63,679 bases of DNA from Candidatus Methanophagales archaeon (GTDB taxonomy: Archaea; Halobacteriota; Syntropharchaeia; Alkanophagales; Methanospirareceae). Below are positions 41,078 to 51,571 of the stretch, piece by piece; position 1 is the first letter of the stretch, and the number at the start of each line of letters is the position of its first letter. Made by a program: the position numbers and the translations under genes. The notes below the pieces were generated by a model. That model was given only the letters and a program-made list of their open reading frames with translations, was not told where the DNA came from and did not search any database. The DNA lies in NCBI GenBank assembly GCA_017883965.1, contig JAFNKG010000006.1, positions 1 to 63,679 of the forward strand, given 5' to 3'.

Positions 41078-41135
41078 CCAAAAAACAATTTCTTTATGAA
41101 AGCGCTTTCTTTCCACGAAAAGATTTTATTAATCG

Positions 41136-41702
41136 CTAATCAACAAACCTTTCTGAAGTTTTACGGTAGAACCGCCATGAGAGGAAATACGCTATTGCTA
41201 CCGCACCAACTCCGCCTACGAACCAGAACGGACCAAAAAATGCAGAAAAGTTATTTGAGAAATGAAGAACCACAGCGGTCAGATAGAACCGCGCAGGTCG
41301 CTTCGTTGCAATACCGTAGGCAGCAATCGAAGTGCTTGCGGCGTGGAAGAAGATCATAGGCAATCTGATAGGTACCGGCGCTTCTAATACAAGTATATAT
41401 ACAAAAAATTCAGAGATGCCAAATCCCAACCCGACCAGAAAACCGAGCGTAAAAATTGATTTCTCTGTTTCTCCATGACGATAGAAGAGCGGATACACTT
41501 TTGCAAATTCCTCGATGAAAGGCGTGAATATCGCAGTCGTGCATAACGTAGCATAGAATATCGGCATCACTGCACATAGCTGGTCTGTGAATGTCCCAAT
41601 AAAGAGAGTAAGAGGAACGCTTATTATAAATCCAGAAATACAAAAGAAAAGATTCTCTTTTAAGTCAGGTCTATGAGGCGTTATTACCTTTTGCATTTTC
41701 AT
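41136..41702 (-). CDS. PrsW-family membrane protease-like protein
   Basis: This 188-residue protein has five to six hydrophobic helices. Catalytic-type motifs are FIEEFAKVYPLF (EExxK) near 62, GFGISEFFVYI and FFHAASTSIAAYG, and a late LHFSNNF. PrsW-type enzymes cleave membrane proteins such as anti-sigma factors; archaeal substrates are unknown. The length is a bit short but all motifs are present. Confidence 0.75.
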   Translation of the reverse strand: MKMQKVITPHRPDLKENLFFCISGFIISVPLTLFIGTFTDQLCAVMPIFYATLCTTAIFTPFIEEFAKVYPLFYRHGETEKSIFTLGFLVGLGFGISEFFVYILVLEAPVPIRLPMIFFHAASTSIAAYGIATKRPARFYLTAVVLHFSNNFSAFFGPFWFVGGVGAVAIAYFLSWRFYRKTSERFVD

Positions 41703-41731
41703 CGCCTGTTAAAATAGCCATCTCTCTATCT

Positions 41732-43645
41732 CTACGCCTCCTTCATCATCTGCTTGAATTCTTCGTAAACTGCCTTTACTTCCTCTATCGAAGCTTCGTC
41801 TTCCAGAGTTGTAAGGTCGCCAACAGGCTTGTCCATTATGATGGTCTTTAAAACACGTCTCATTATCTTACCAGACCTTGTCTTTGGCAGTTTTTCAACG
41901 AAGTGAATCTCCTGAGGTGTAGCTATGGCACCTATTTGCTTACGAACTTCTTTGATTATTTCCTTCTTTAGATCATCTGATGGTTCATATCCTTCTTTTA
42001 ATATCGCAAAGATGACAATATTCTCTCCTTTTATAGGGTCTGGCTTGCCAATGACAGCCGCCTCTGCTACAAATGGTGTCTTTACAACAGCACCTTCTAT
42101 CTCCGCTGTGCCCAACCGATGCCCCGCTATTTTTAATACTTCGTCTGCCCTTCCAAGTAACCAAAAGTAACCATCTTCGTCCTTTATCGCATAATCGCCT
42201 GTATAATACATCCCCTTAAATTTTGACCAATAAACCATTTTGTACCTTTCAGGGTCTTTGTAAAGTCCCATCAACATACCGGGCCAGGGTTTTCTTATTA
42301 CTAAATAGCCTTTTATACCAGTGCCTACCGGATTGCCTTCTTCATCTACTACTTCGGCATCTATACCAGGTAAGGGCAGGGTTGCTGAGCCAGGCTTAAG
42401 CGGTACGAGCTCTAAGCCCGGTACTGGCGAAATCATTATTCCTCCTGTTTCTGTCTGCCACCAGGTATCAACTATCGGGCATCTTTCAGCTCCTATATGC
42501 TCGCAATACCATTCCCATACTTCTGGATTGATAACTTCACCGACAGAGCCCAGAATCTTTAAACTACTTAAGTCATACCTCTTTATACGCTCTTCTCCAT
42601 AACGCATAAACATCCTGATTGCAGTTGGAGAGGTATAAAAGATTGTGACGCCATACTTTTCTATAATTTCCCACCACCTATCTGGACTTGGATAATCAGG
42701 TGCTCCTTCATACATAAGAACCGTTGCACCATGAAGTAAAGGCGCATAAACTATTGACGAGTGCCCTGTTACCCAACCTACGTCTGCCGTGCACCAATAT
42801 ACCGATTCGTCTGATATGTTAAACACCCATTTGTAAGTGGCATAATTATAGACTAAATATCCTCCTGTTGAGTGGACGACTCCTTTAGGCTTACCTGTGG
42901 TTCCTGATGTGTAGAGGATATACAATGGATGCGTGGACTCCAGAGGCTCAGGTTCAACATAATCTCCAGCATCCTTTATTAATTCATGATAGAGTAAGTC
43001 CCTGCCCGGTTCTATATTTATACTTTCTCTCGTCCTTCTTATCACAACTACTTTATCTATGGTAGGAGTTGTCTTCAGCGCTTCGTCAGCAATCTCTTTA
43101 AGAGGTATGTATTTCCCTCTTCTTATTCCAAAGTCCGCGGTTATCAAAACCTCTGCCGACGTGTCATTAATTCTATCTGCCAGTGCATGGCTACTGAACC
43201 CTGAAAATACGACGGTATGGATGGCACCTATTCGTGCTGTTGCAAGCATTGCAATCGGTAGTTCCGGGATCATCGGCAGGTATAAAACCACCCGGTCTCC
43301 CTTTTTTACTCCAAGATTCTTCAGCATGGATGCAAACCTGTTCACTTCACGGTAAAGTTGAAAATAGCTGAAAGCTTTTGTATTCCCCTTTTCATCTTCC
43401 CAGTATAAAGCCACCTTATTCTTATGCCATGAATGTAAATGTTTATCTATGCACAGGTAAGATGCATTTAGCATACCACCAACGAACCATTTTGCAAATG
43501 GCTCCTCCCATTCGAGTATCTTATCCCAACATTTAAACCAATCCAGTTTTGCCGCTTCTTTCTTCCAAAAACCTTCTATGTTAGAAGCTGCATTCTTTTG
43601 AAGGTCTATATACCCCTTTACAGGATAAAATTTTACTTTTTCCAT
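41732..43645 (-). CDS. acs: Acetyl-CoA synthetase (AMP-forming)
   Basis: This 637-residue adenylate-forming enzyme shows the P-loop [25 protein letters not shown], and the C-terminal lysine motif [12 protein letters not shown] used for adenylation. It makes acetyl-CoA from acetate, ATP and CoA. The length is typical of Acs. Acetylation of the C-terminal Lys regulates many homologues. It stands alone, upstream of an Hsp20 gene on the same strand. Confidence 0.95.
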   Translation of the reverse strand: MEKVKFYPVKGYIDLQKNAASNIEGFWKKEAAKLDWFKCWDKILEWEEPFAKWFVGGMLNASYLCIDKHLHSWHKNKVALYWEDEKGNTKAFSYFQLYREVNRFASMLKNLGVKKGDRVVLYLPMIPELPIAMLATARIGAIHTVVFSGFSSHALADRINDTSAEVLITADFGIRRGKYIPLKEIADEALKTTPTIDKVVVIRRTRESINIEPGRDLLYHELIKDAGDYVEPEPLESTHPLYILYTSGTTGKPKGVVHSTGGYLVYNYATYKWVFNISDESVYWCTADVGWVTGHSSIVYAPLLHGATVLMYEGAPDYPSPDRWWEIIEKYGVTIFYTSPTAIRMFMRYGEERIKRYDLSSLKILGSVGEVINPEVWEWYCEHIGAERCPIVDTWWQTETGGIMISPVPGLELVPLKPGSATLPLPGIDAEVVDEEGNPVGTGIKGYLVIRKPWPGMLMGLYKDPERYKMVYWSKFKGMYYTGDYAIKDEDGYFWLLGRADEVLKIAGHRLGTAEIEGAVVKTPFVAEAAVIGKPDPIKGENIVIFAILKEGYEPSDDLKKEIIKEVRKQIGAIATPQEIHFVEKLPKTRSGKIMRRVLKTIIMDKPVGDLTTLEDEASIEEVKAVYEEFKQMMKEA

Positions 43646-43799
43646 TGTATAATTGGTATAACTTACTCTTTTTTATAATTTACAGGTTTCATTTCAAAGT
43701 AGAGCAAAATTTGGTGGTTTACAGAACGAAAAAAATAAAGAGGGCTTATTTACATCGCCCTCCTCAAAATTTTTAGGATAAGGTTGGGTATCTCTTCAA

Positions 43800-44285
43800 C
43801 TATTTAACTTTGACTTCTATCTCTTTGGGCTTGACTTCCTCCGCCTTCGGCATATGGATTTCAAGGATACCTTCTTTATATTCGGAATCAATCTTCTCCT
43901 TCTGGACCCCGGCAGGCAGCAAGACCTCACGGTAGAATCTCCCGTATGCTCGTTCGCAACAGTAGTAGTCCTCATCCTTGACCTCCTCTTCTGCTTTCCG
44001 CTCGCCCTCTATGGAAAGGACATCGCCGGTTACCGAGACGTGAACGTCCTCCTTTTTCACCCCTGGAAGGTCGGCTCTCAACAGAATCTCATCCTTTCGG
44101 TCAAACATCTCTACAAGGGGACTCCATCCCCTTGTCTCCACAATAGCACGGCGCCGTGGCACTCCTAACATTCGCTCGAAACGCTCGAACATATTCTCTA
44201 TATCTTCTTCGAACGTTGGAATCACACGGGCAGGCGCCCACCTTTTCAAACCCCAACCAAAAGGTCTCCATCGTTCAATTGCCAT
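43800..44285 (-). CDS. Hsp20-family small heat-shock protein
   Basis: The ATG at 44285 follows a perfect GGAGGT ribosome-binding site, giving 161 residues (MAIERWRPFGWGLKRW). The alpha-crystallin domain runs from about 50: FDRKDEILLRADLPGVKKED, VSVTGDVLSIEGERK, and GRFYREVLLPAGVQKEKI, ending with GILEIHMPK. It acts as an ATP-independent chaperone. The upstream GTG at 44324 is not the start. Confidence 0.94.
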   Translation of the reverse strand: MAIERWRPFGWGLKRWAPARVIPTFEEDIENMFERFERMLGVPRRRAIVETRGWSPLVEMFDRKDEILLRADLPGVKKEDVHVSVTGDVLSIEGERKAEEEVKDEDYYCCERAYGRFYREVLLPAGVQKEKIDSEYKEGILEIHMPKAEEVKPKEIEVKVK

Positions 44286-45018
44286 ATTTTCCACCTCCTT
44301 TCCGTATTGTATTTTTACCTCCAACTTTTAGGCAGATAGAAGAAGGCGCATTTCTTATCAGCGCTATTAATATTCTATTTCAACGTCCTATAAAAGGCTT
44401 TAAGTAGAAATAACATGTGTCAGTGGCATATAGAGAAAACAGATGCTTAAATATCCTATGCTCCCATCTTGAATATGCTCAATAAGAAGTGAAAAAACCT
44501 AAATCCTAATCTCAAAACAAACTTTTTTGCTCCGCAAAAACCTTTACTAAAAATTTATTCTTTCTTTGGTAAAGCTTCCTTTTCCGCGTAGCGTTTTGAT
44601 CAAACTTTCTTAAAGTTTGAAAGAAAGGTTTGTTTTGAATTTGTAATTTTGGTCATTAGGATTTGTTTAGGATTTAGGATTTAGTGCTCAGGATTTCGTC
44701 CACAAGATATTGAGCAATTACGTTTACTTTTGGATATAATCCTTTTCAATTCGATAATCGCTTCCAGCTCACGTTTGAGCGCCCTTCTCACGACAAAAAT
44801 TTTTGACGCTTGCTTTATACAGGTGAGCGTATCCACTTTACCTCAATTTCACCTTCAAAGGAAATGCACAATATTTCAACTTTTGTTTCAAATATCTATC
44901 AGTAAAATTGCAAATGATAGACAAAAAATTTCGTCACTACGGAAACTTTTTAAGATAACTTTAGAATATTTTTACGTGGGTAAGGCAAAAAAACTATTAG
45001 GAGGTGAATGCGAAAAAA
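44286..45018. other. Long intergenic region with family B and D repeats before the chemotaxis island
   Basis: It holds family D phrases at 44497-44530 and 44655-44700, a family B cluster at 44515-44640 with gcgttttgatcaaactttct, a possible 51-codon minus-strand ORF (44681-44836) and the mcp leader with ribosome-binding site aggaggtga at 44999-45007. I see no other gene. Confidence 0.5.
44681..44836 (-). CDS. Possible small protein ending in a family D repeat
   Basis: GTG 44836 with GAGG six bases upstream opens 51 codons including FVVRRALKRELEAIIELKR. The end is coded by a segment shared with 59605-59650 (ctcaatatcttgtggacg). It may be part of a repeat-borne fragment rather than a gene. Confidence 0.25.
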   Translation of the reverse strand: MDTLTCIKQASKIFVVRRALKRELEAIIELKRIISKSKRNCSISCGRNPEH

Positions 45019-47175
45019 ATGAACTTGGGAAACATGAAAGTTGGACCGAAACTGTTTGGGGGCTTTGGCGTCGTGCTAATATTGACGGCAGCGCTGGGAA
45101 TGGTTGCATTTATGCAAATAAACACCATGCAAGAGCAAACCAACATGATGGAAAAAGCGGCAGACATGAAGGTGGAAATGAAAACGGTCAGGCAACAGGA
45201 AAAGAACTACGTAATAAGAATGGACCAGGCGAGCATTGACAAGACCAACGACGCCGTGGCGAAAGTAAAGGCTCTGACAAATGCGCTTGAAGCAATGGTG
45301 CAAACCGTGGAAGGCAGAACGGCAGTGGGGGAAGCCAAGACAGAGATTCCGAAGTATGAGAGTGCTTTTGCTGAGCTTCAGACACTTACAAAACAGAAAG
45401 ATGAACAATTAGCGACCTGTGAAGCCCATGCCCGGGATATAGAGAGTGCGATAAAAGGCAGTTCCGCAGACCAGGCGACCGAAGATAAACTGATGATTAA
45501 TCTGTTAATTATCAGGCGAGCGGAAAAGAACTACGTTGCGAGGGAAGACGACCAATACGTTACTCAGGTAGCAGATGAGGTAAACGCGTTGAAGGCAGAC
45601 GCCGATGCAGCGGCGATTACGGGAGCGGAAAAGAACGCAGTCAAAAGTGCGGCAGATACGTATCTGAAGGACTTCAATGCATACGTGAGCACCACGAAAG
45701 ACTTTGAGGATATCCAGTCAACTGATGGTCCGCTGGTACAGTCAGGACGAGGTATAGATGCTGCGGCAACCAGTCTGCTTGCGAATGCAAAGGCAGAAGC
45801 GGCAAAGGCAGCGTCAAATGCCATTATGTTCGTGGTAGCATTTATTATCGCAGCGATCGCAGTCGGTGTAGGAGTCGCAGTTGTCGTTGCCAGATCAATC
45901 ATTGGACCAGTTACAGATGTGGTAAGGGTAGTGAAGGATTTTGCGACTGGTAAACTCGGCAGCAGAGCGGAAACAAAAGCATCTGGTGAGCTCCTGGAAA
46001 TGCGCGACACCTTGAACCAGTTCGGAGAGGAGCTGCAGGGTATTATCCAAGATGTCGGTAACGTGACAGGGAGCATGGCAGCAGGGGACCTGGGCGTAGA
46101 TTTCACCGCCAAGACACCCGGGGAATTCAATGCGATACGAGACAACCTCAACAAGGCTAACGAGAGTTTATCTGATTTGATCGGTGAGCTACGAAGCGCA
46201 GTGGATAACGTCGCAGGAGTAAGCAAAGAATCTGCTTCTTCTGTACAGCAGGTGAATTCCGGTATGCAGCAGATTTCATCAGCATCGCAGCAGATTTCAA
46301 AGGGTGCGCAGGAAACTTCTGCTACCGTTAACGAAGCGGCGAAGGAGGTTAAGGAGACGAACGCAGTGTTACAGCAGATGCAGTCGAATGCCGAGGAATC
46401 AAATAAGTACGCCGAGGAGAGTGCGGACAGCGCAAAAGAGATGAACGAAGTGTCTATGAAATCGTCAGAAGGGATGAAGGAGATACAGGATGCGATCGCA
46501 GGTGCCGTGGAGGTAATAAAGAACCTGGGCAGTTCGATAGAGCAAATAGGGCAGACTACGGAGATGATAGAAAGCATTGCAGACCAGACGAATCTATTGG
46601 CATTGAATGCCGCGATAGAAGCGGCACGTGCCGGAGAACATGGACGTGGCTTTGCCGTCGTTGCCGAAGAAGTTAGAAAACTGGCTGAGAACTCGAAGAA
46701 GTCAACTGCAGAGATAGATTCAATGATAAAGGCATTGCAAGAGGAGATGGAGAAAGTGATGAATGCCACAGAAGCCATCACGCAGCGTGCCGAGGTAGGT
46801 CGCGAAGACCTCGAAAAAGTGGTAGAGAGCGTAGAGAAAACATCAGGCATGATCGAGGACATCAAGAACAGGATGGGACAAATTACTGATGGTGCAAGAA
46901 AAGGTGCGGAGAGCATGGAAAGAGTATCGAAGGGCGTGGACGAGATTGCGAGCTCGTCAGAAGAGGCTGCATCGTCGGCAGAAGAAAGCTCTTCCGCAGT
47001 AGAAGAGCAAACGGCAGCCGTAGAACAGCTCAGCGGTGGTATTCAGAAACTTTCGGAAATCTCAGAGCAAGCAGCAGAGATGATTGCGAAATTTAAATTG
47101 AAGATGGGCGTAGGCAGGAGACAGGAAGTTGCAAGCGCTGGCGCTGTGGAAGAGAAAGAGAGTGAAGAGGCGTAG
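45019..47175 (+). CDS. Methyl-accepting chemotaxis protein
   Basis: ATG 45019 is chosen because AGGAGGTGA lies 12 bases upstream, the same spacing as for the cheW genes. The 718 residues have a first membrane helix ([17 protein letters not shown]), a helical extracellular sensor of about 240 residues, a second membrane helix ([20 protein letters not shown]), a HAMP domain, and a cytoplasmic coiled coil. The conserved tip is [20 protein letters not shown]. The sensor is a helical-bimodular type; the ligand is unknown. It would signal through CheW and CheA encoded downstream. The only receptor of the island. Confidence 0.94.
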   Translation: MNLGNMKVGPKLFGGFGVVLILTAALGMVAFMQINTMQEQTNMMEKAADMKVEMKTVRQQEKNYVIRMDQASIDKTNDAVAKVKALTNALEAMVQTVEGRTAVGEAKTEIPKYESAFAELQTLTKQKDEQLATCEAHARDIESAIKGSSADQATEDKLMINLLIIRRAEKNYVAREDDQYVTQVADEVNALKADADAAAITGAEKNAVKSAADTYLKDFNAYVSTTKDFEDIQSTDGPLVQSGRGIDAAATSLLANAKAEAAKAASNAIMFVVAFIIAAIAVGVGVAVVVARSIIGPVTDVVRVVKDFATGKLGSRAETKASGELLEMRDTLNQFGEELQGIIQDVGNVTGSMAAGDLGVDFTAKTPGEFNAIRDNLNKANESLSDLIGELRSAVDNVAGVSKESASSVQQVNSGMQQISSASQQISKGAQETSATVNEAAKEVKETNAVLQQMQSNAEESNKYAEESADSAKEMNEVSMKSSEGMKEIQDAIAGAVEVIKNLGSSIEQIGQTTEMIESIADQTNLLALNAAIEAARAGEHGRGFAVVAEEVRKLAENSKKSTAEIDSMIKALQEEMEKVMNATEAITQRAEVGREDLEKVVESVEKTSGMIEDIKNRMGQITDGARKGAESMERVSKGVDEIASSSEEAASSAEESSSAVEEQTAAVEQLSGGIQKLSEISEQAAEMIAKFKLKMGVGRRQEVASAGAVEEKESEEA

Positions 47176-47201
47176 CGTAATTGCAAGCTCTGCATACGAG
47201 T

Positions 47202-47235
47202 AAAGAGGCATCATGCCTCTTTACTTTTTTTATTT
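47202..47235 (+). terminator. Hairpin terminator after mcp
   Basis: aaagaggcat and atgcctcttt form a perfect 10-base stem around one base, followed by a T-rich run. A less perfect relative lies before cheW2 at about 48192-48225, so the block was copied with the cheW gene. Confidence 0.7.
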
Positions 47236-47262
47236 TAGCAAAAGGAGGTGATAAGAATAAAA

Positions 47263-47787
47263 ATGGAAGAAAGAACAGGAATAGAAATGGGAAAGAATGA
47301 AGTACATGAAACAGGAGGCGGGGTAAACCAGCAACAATTAGTGGTCTTCAAGCTCGGCGGCGAGGACTTCGGCGTTGACATCATGCAGGTGCGAGAGATA
47401 ATAAGAAAAGGAGATATGACAGCAGTTCCAAACGCTCCTGTGTTCGTTAAGGGCGTGATAAATCTCAGAGGACAGATAACAACGATTATAGACCTGAGAA
47501 GAAAGTTAGGGTTGTCAGAGAAGGAATCCAGTGATGACCAGCAAGAACGCGTAATCGTGGTTGAGGTGGACAAAAATACCGTCGGGATGGCTGTTGACGC
47601 CGTGACAGAGGTAACGTATCTCGCAGAAAGCGAAATAGATGAAGTGCCGGACATGATAAAAGAGACTATCGGGACGGAGTATCTCAGGGGAGTAGGGAAA
47701 CTGCCCAATAGACTGCTCATCCTGATAGACTTGAAGCGCGTGCTGCAGCACAGTGAGGATATGGACGCCCTGCGACAATCCGCATAG
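47263..47787 (+). CDS. cheW: CheW coupling protein 1
   Basis: ATG 47263 follows AAAGGAGGTGAT by about nine bases. The 174-residue protein is a CheW SH3-like fold: LVVFKLGGEDFGVDIMQVRE, NLRGQITTIIDLRRKLGL and VGMAVDAVTEVTYLAE. It bridges MCP and CheA. It is nearly identical over 160 residues to CheW2, 460 bases downstream, but has Glu-Asp where CheW2 has Glu-Glu and a shorter variable N terminus. Confidence 0.95.
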   Translation: MEERTGIEMGKNEVHETGGGVNQQQLVVFKLGGEDFGVDIMQVREIIRKGDMTAVPNAPVFVKGVINLRGQITTIIDLRRKLGLSEKESSDDQQERVIVVEVDKNTVGMAVDAVTEVTYLAESEIDEVPDMIKETIGTEYLRGVGKLPNRLLILIDLKRVLQHSEDMDALRQSA

Positions 47788-48249
47788 CAACTGTAATGTA
47801 AAATCCCAAATCCTAAGCACCAAACTAAGCCCTTTCAGGGCTTGCGGGGTGCGGGGTCGTGGGCAGAGCCCAAGCCCACGAAAACAAATCCAAATACCTA
47901 AACTCAAAATCCAAAACAAACTTTTGGTTATTGGGATTTAGGTATTTGTTAAAACTTTTTTCTAAAAAGTTTATTTTGGACATTGGAATTTTGATATTAG
48001 GTATTGTTTGGATTTTGGTATTTGGTGCATGGAATTTTTTACCCTACTTGACTTCAGCTTCGGTGAATAATACATACACGACACTCCATTTTTTGTTTCA
48101 GATATATGTCACTAAAATTGCAAATAGTGGATAAAAAAATTTACCAGTTCAAAGGTTTTTTAAATAATAGAGATAGATACAATGATAAAGAGTGAAGAGG
48201 CATTATGCCTTTTTTTTTCTCTTTTTAGCAAAAGGAGGTGAGAACAAAA
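47788..48249. repeat. Intergenic block with families D and A and a copied leader
   Basis: Family D (aaatcctaagcaccaaact) at 47809-47826 is followed by a family A copy at 47827-47880 in reverse orientation. More family D text at 47920-48040 follows. The leader from about 48120 repeats the mcp and cheW1 leaders, including a gaggcattatgcc hairpin and the ribosome-binding site. Confidence 0.6.
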
Positions 48250-48789
48250 ATGGGTATAGAAATGGGAGTAGAAATGGGAAAGGAGGAGGAAGAAAGAACA
48301 AAAATAGCTGTAGAAGGAGGGGGGGTAAACCAGCAACAATTAGTGGTCTTCAAGCTCGGTGGCGAGGAATTCGGCGTTGACATCATGCAAGTCCGAGAGA
48401 TAATAAGAACAGGAGATATTACAGCGGTTCCAAACGCTCCTGTCTTCGTTAGGGGCGTGATAAATCTCAGAGGACAGATAACAACGATTATAGACCTGAG
48501 AAGAAAGTTAGGGTTGGCAGAGAGGGAAGCTGGTACTGATGACCAGCAAGAACGCGTAATCGTGGTTGAGGTGGACAAAAATACCGTCGGAATGGCTGTT
48601 GACGCCGTGACAGAGGTAACGTATCTCGCGGAAAGCGACATAGATGAAGTGCCTGACATGATAAAAGAGACTATCGGGACGGAGTATCTCAGGGGGGTAG
48701 GGAAACTGCCCAATAGACTGCTCATCCTGATAGACTTGAAGCGCGTGCTGCATGGAGAGAATATGGACGCCCTGCGACAATCCGCATAG
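48250..48789 (+). CDS. cheW: CheW coupling protein 2
   Basis: ATG 48250 lies nine bases after AAAGGAGGTG. The 179-residue product differs from CheW1 mostly in the first 25 residues and in an insertion (EREAGTDDQQ versus EKESSDDQQ). The two genes and leaders arose by recent tandem duplication. Retention of both may allow graded or array-specific coupling, or may be transient. Confidence 0.94.
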   Translation: MGIEMGVEMGKEEEERTKIAVEGGGVNQQQLVVFKLGGEEFGVDIMQVREIIRTGDITAVPNAPVFVRGVINLRGQITTIIDLRRKLGLAEREAGTDDQQERVIVVEVDKNTVGMAVDAVTEVTYLAESDIDEVPDMIKETIGTEYLRGVGKLPNRLLILIDLKRVLHGENMDALRQSA

Positions 48790-48842
48790 CAATACGAGAA
48801 ATCTCAAATACAGGTTAAAAATCAGACAGGAGGTGTAGGAAA

Positions 48843-49841
48843 GTGAAGTTCTCTTTGCCCGGGGATGACGGAGAGTGGAAAGAAGGAAAGTTGGTGCTCG
48901 AAAACGGTAGTTTATTCTTTGACACGCAGATGCCATCCGAGCTCGAACACCAGCGTCCCCCCAGTCCTATCCCTATCCCCGCACCTATAAGCAGTATAAT
49001 AGATGCAATATTAGGGAAAATAGGGCGAGGTAAGGAGGAAGAAACGGAGAAAAAAGGCTTCTTCGTTCCTATAAATAGCATAAGAGACGTGAAACAAGAG
49101 GATAATGGCATCCTGATGATAAAACACACTGACAACCAGAACATATCTACGGGAGAACCGGGGTCTGAGTCAGAATCAGAGCCACTGGTGGTCTCTACAA
49201 GGCTATCGGCAGACGAGAAGGTGCTGAACGAGGTGGAACGGGAGTTGATAACGAGCATAGATGCATACAAGTTCAACGTTTTCTTTACGCACGCAGGCGA
49301 AGGCGGTGTTCTATCAATGGAAAAGAACGTAGATCTCGAAAAAGGTGTTTTGAAGATTTCTACCGATGTGTTGTGGATAATCGGACAGAACAGTCTTAAG
49401 AGAATCGCATGGGACGACATAGTAAACGTGGAGCAGAAAAAAAGGGGTAGATTTAAAGGCACGGAATTTGGTGCAATCTCTTTTGACTATTTCGGTGAGG
49501 GAAGTGACGAGGTGATTTCCACTATCGTCATCACCCAGGGCACCACCATTGAGGTCTTAAAAAGACATGCCCTGGAACTGCTGAAGGAATATAAAGTAAG
49601 TGAAAAACTTCCGGACATGGAAAACCAGATACTGACAATGATGTATGCAGGTGCTTTAGACCTCTCCTCTTCCGCACTCGCAGCAACTGCTGAAGCCTTT
49701 GGGCTGAGCGAAGAAGAGCTGAAAAATCATTTGGAACACATGAGCGAGCTGGGCATAGTTGACTCGGCGGATCAAACACTGACGAAAAAAGGCATTAAAT
49801 ATGTGGTTGACCTCTCGAAAGATGGTACTTTCGGTGGTTAG
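48843..49841 (+). CDS. cheF: CheF-like archaeal chemotaxis protein
   Basis: GTG 48843 follows AGGAGGTGTAGG. The 332 residues resemble archaeal CheF: an N-terminal beta-rich part with KFSLPGDDGEWKEGKLVLEN, a second PH-like part with GVLKISTDVLWIIGQNSLKR, and a C-terminal winged-helix part (MMYAGALDLSSSALAATAEA...). CheF links CheY to the archaellum motor. A Pro/Ile-rich insertion (PPSPIPIPAPISSI) is unusual. The gene lies between cheW2 and cheY as expected. Confidence 0.8.
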   Translation: MKFSLPGDDGEWKEGKLVLENGSLFFDTQMPSELEHQRPPSPIPIPAPISSIIDAILGKIGRGKEEETEKKGFFVPINSIRDVKQEDNGILMIKHTDNQNISTGEPGSESESEPLVVSTRLSADEKVLNEVERELITSIDAYKFNVFFTHAGEGGVLSMEKNVDLEKGVLKISTDVLWIIGQNSLKRIAWDDIVNVEQKKRGRFKGTEFGAISFDYFGEGSDEVISTIVITQGTTIEVLKRHALELLKEYKVSEKLPDMENQILTMMYAGALDLSSSALAATAEAFGLSEEELKNHLEHMSELGIVDSADQTLTKKGIKYVVDLSKDGTFGG

Positions 49842-49966
49842 TCAGAGGAGGTGAAAGAAACCACGAGATTAACACAAGACCAGAAATCAGAGAATAGATA
49901 ACAGAAAACAGAATTCTGACTTCTGTTCTCTGACTTCTTGTATCTTCACAATTTCTCGTGAAAATT

Positions 49967-50009
49967 ATGGGGCTCTGCCCCATGTCCCCGCAAGCCCTGA
50001 AAGGGCTTA
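49967..50009 (+). repeat. Family A double hairpin between cheF and cheY
   Basis: atggggc-tct-gccccat, gtccccgca and agccctgaaagggctt. This intergenic copy lies 50 bases before the cheY start and is nearly identical to the one inside MNT-HEPN. Confidence 0.75.
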
Positions 50010-50058
50010 TGTGTAATCTTGTGGTTAATAAAGGAAAGGAGGTGAAATAGAAAGAGAA

Positions 50059-50421
50059 ATGGCGAAAATATTGATTGTTGACGATGCCGCTTTCATGCGG
50101 ATGATGTTGAAGAACATTTTGGGTTCGAACGGACACGAAGTTGTGGGCGAGGCAGCAGACGGGGTGCAATCAGTGGAAAAATACGAGCAGTTGAAGCCAG
50201 ACCTTGTAACAATGGACATAGTAATGCCGGTGATGGACGGTATCGAGGCTACAAGAGAGATTATGCAGAGCTACCCGGACGCAAAAATAGTAATGTGCAC
50301 CGCGGTTGGACAACAAGCAAAGGTGCTGGAAGCGATGAAAGCAGGTGCAAAAGGCTACATAATAAAACCTTTCCAGGCTCCGAAGGTAGTAGAGGAAATA
50401 GGAAAGGTATTGAGTTCTTGA
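50059..50421 (+). CDS. cheY: Chemotaxis response regulator CheY
   Basis: The 120-residue receiver domain has the acidic pair Asp8-Asp9, the phosphoacceptor Asp53 (TMDIVMP), Thr81 and Lys103 (IIKPF). No output domain is present. When phosphorylated by CheA it would act on the archaellum via CheF. AGGAGGTGAAATAG lies upstream. Confidence 0.96.
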   Translation: MAKILIVDDAAFMRMMLKNILGSNGHEVVGEAADGVQSVEKYEQLKPDLVTMDIVMPVMDGIEATREIMQSYPDAKIVMCTAVGQQAKVLEAMKAGAKGYIIKPFQAPKVVEEIGKVLSS

Positions 50422-50480
50422 TTAAACCACTTCGTGGAGAAGAGAAGCATTTTCGGAAAAGAAAACAGATGGGAGGAGAA

Positions 50481-51566
50481 ATGAGAGAAATAGGATACAA
50501 GAAGATAAAGGTGCTCGTGGTAGATGATTCTGCATTTATGCGTGTTCTTGTTTCAGACATGCTCAACGCCAGCCATGAAATAGGGGTGGTAGGCGTGGCA
50601 AAGGACGGCAGAGATGGTGTAGAACAGACGAAGGCACTTTCTCCTGACGTGATAACGATGGACGTCGAGATGCCAAAAATGAACGGCATCGAGGCGGTAA
50701 AGCATATAATGGCAGAAAAGCCGACGCCCGTTGTAATGCTAAGCGCCCTCACGAAGAGAAACGCAGACATTACGTTAGACGCACTGGCTAATGGCGCTTT
50801 TGACTTCGTCACAAAGCCTTCCGGCAGTCTATCTCTGGACATAGATAGAGTAAGGGGAGAACTTATATCGAAGATAAAAGGTGCTCATGCGTATGGCGGA
50901 AAAATTAGCGCCGGCATGAAACAACTTCAAGGTGTGAAGAGATCCAAAGCTCCAGCTCGTGATTATTCTATCTATACACGTGGACCGGCAGATAAGGGTA
51001 GAATAAGCAAAAAAGTGGTTGTTATCGGCTCTTCCACCGGGGGTCCGAAATCGCTTGACGAACTCTTTTCCGCACTTCCAGACGGCATCCCCGCCGGAAT
51101 GCTCGTGGTTCAGCACATGCCACCATATTTCACGAAATCGCTTGCAGAACGGCTTGACAGGAACTCCCCGGTTCACGTCCGGGAGGGAGAAGACGGAAAT
51201 ATGATAACCAACGGCTCTGCACTCGTCGTTCCCGGTGACTATCACATGACCGTAAATAGCGGTGGGGTACACCTTAACAAAGAAGCGCCAGTGAACGCCA
51301 TTAGACCTTCTGTTGACGTTACAATGCAATCTGTCGCTAAAACTTACGGCTCCAACACGATCGGCGTATTACTCACCGGTATGGGTAAAGATGGAGCAGA
51401 AGGAATGAAAACGATAAAAGACTGGGGTGGTAAAACGATAGTCTCTGATGAGAACACTTCTATAATCTTTGGTATGCCACAGGAGGCGATAAAGCTCGGC
51501 TGTGTGGATAAAATCGTTCCTTTATATGAAATCGCAGATGAAATCATGAAATTTTTAGGGAGTTGA
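50481..51566 (+). CDS. cheB: Chemotaxis protein-glutamate methylesterase CheB
   Basis: ATG 50481 follows GGGAGGAGAA; the long upstream frame is not used. The 361 residues are a receiver domain (Asp61 in ITMDVEMP) and a methylesterase domain with IGSSTGGPKSLDEL (Ser), VVQHMPPYFTKSLAERLD (His) and TGMGKDGAEGM (Asp). It removes methyl groups from MCPs and may deamidate glutamines. The end overlaps the TTG of the cheA frame. Confidence 0.96.
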   Translation: MREIGYKKIKVLVVDDSAFMRVLVSDMLNASHEIGVVGVAKDGRDGVEQTKALSPDVITMDVEMPKMNGIEAVKHIMAEKPTPVVMLSALTKRNADITLDALANGAFDFVTKPSGSLSLDIDRVRGELISKIKGAHAYGGKISAGMKQLQGVKRSKAPARDYSIYTRGPADKGRISKKVVVIGSSTGGPKSLDELFSALPDGIPAGMLVVQHMPPYFTKSLAERLDRNSPVHVREGEDGNMITNGSALVVPGDYHMTVNSGGVHLNKEAPVNAIRPSVDVTMQSVAKTYGSNTIGVLLTGMGKDGAEGMKTIKDWGGKTIVSDENTSIIFGMPQEAIKLGCVDKIVPLYEIADEIMKFLGS

Positions 51567-51571
51567 TCAAA

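Noticed and set aside
45564..46916. A 450-codon minus-strand frame across the MCP gene
   Set aside because: It is the antisense shadow of the coiled-coil MCP, with Ser/Ala-rich low-complexity peptide and no ribosome-binding site; the plus-strand MCP motifs are unambiguous.
50295..50480. Extended N terminus of CheB
   Set aside because: These codons overlap cheY; the ATG at 50481 has a good ribosome-binding site and matches the receiver-domain start.
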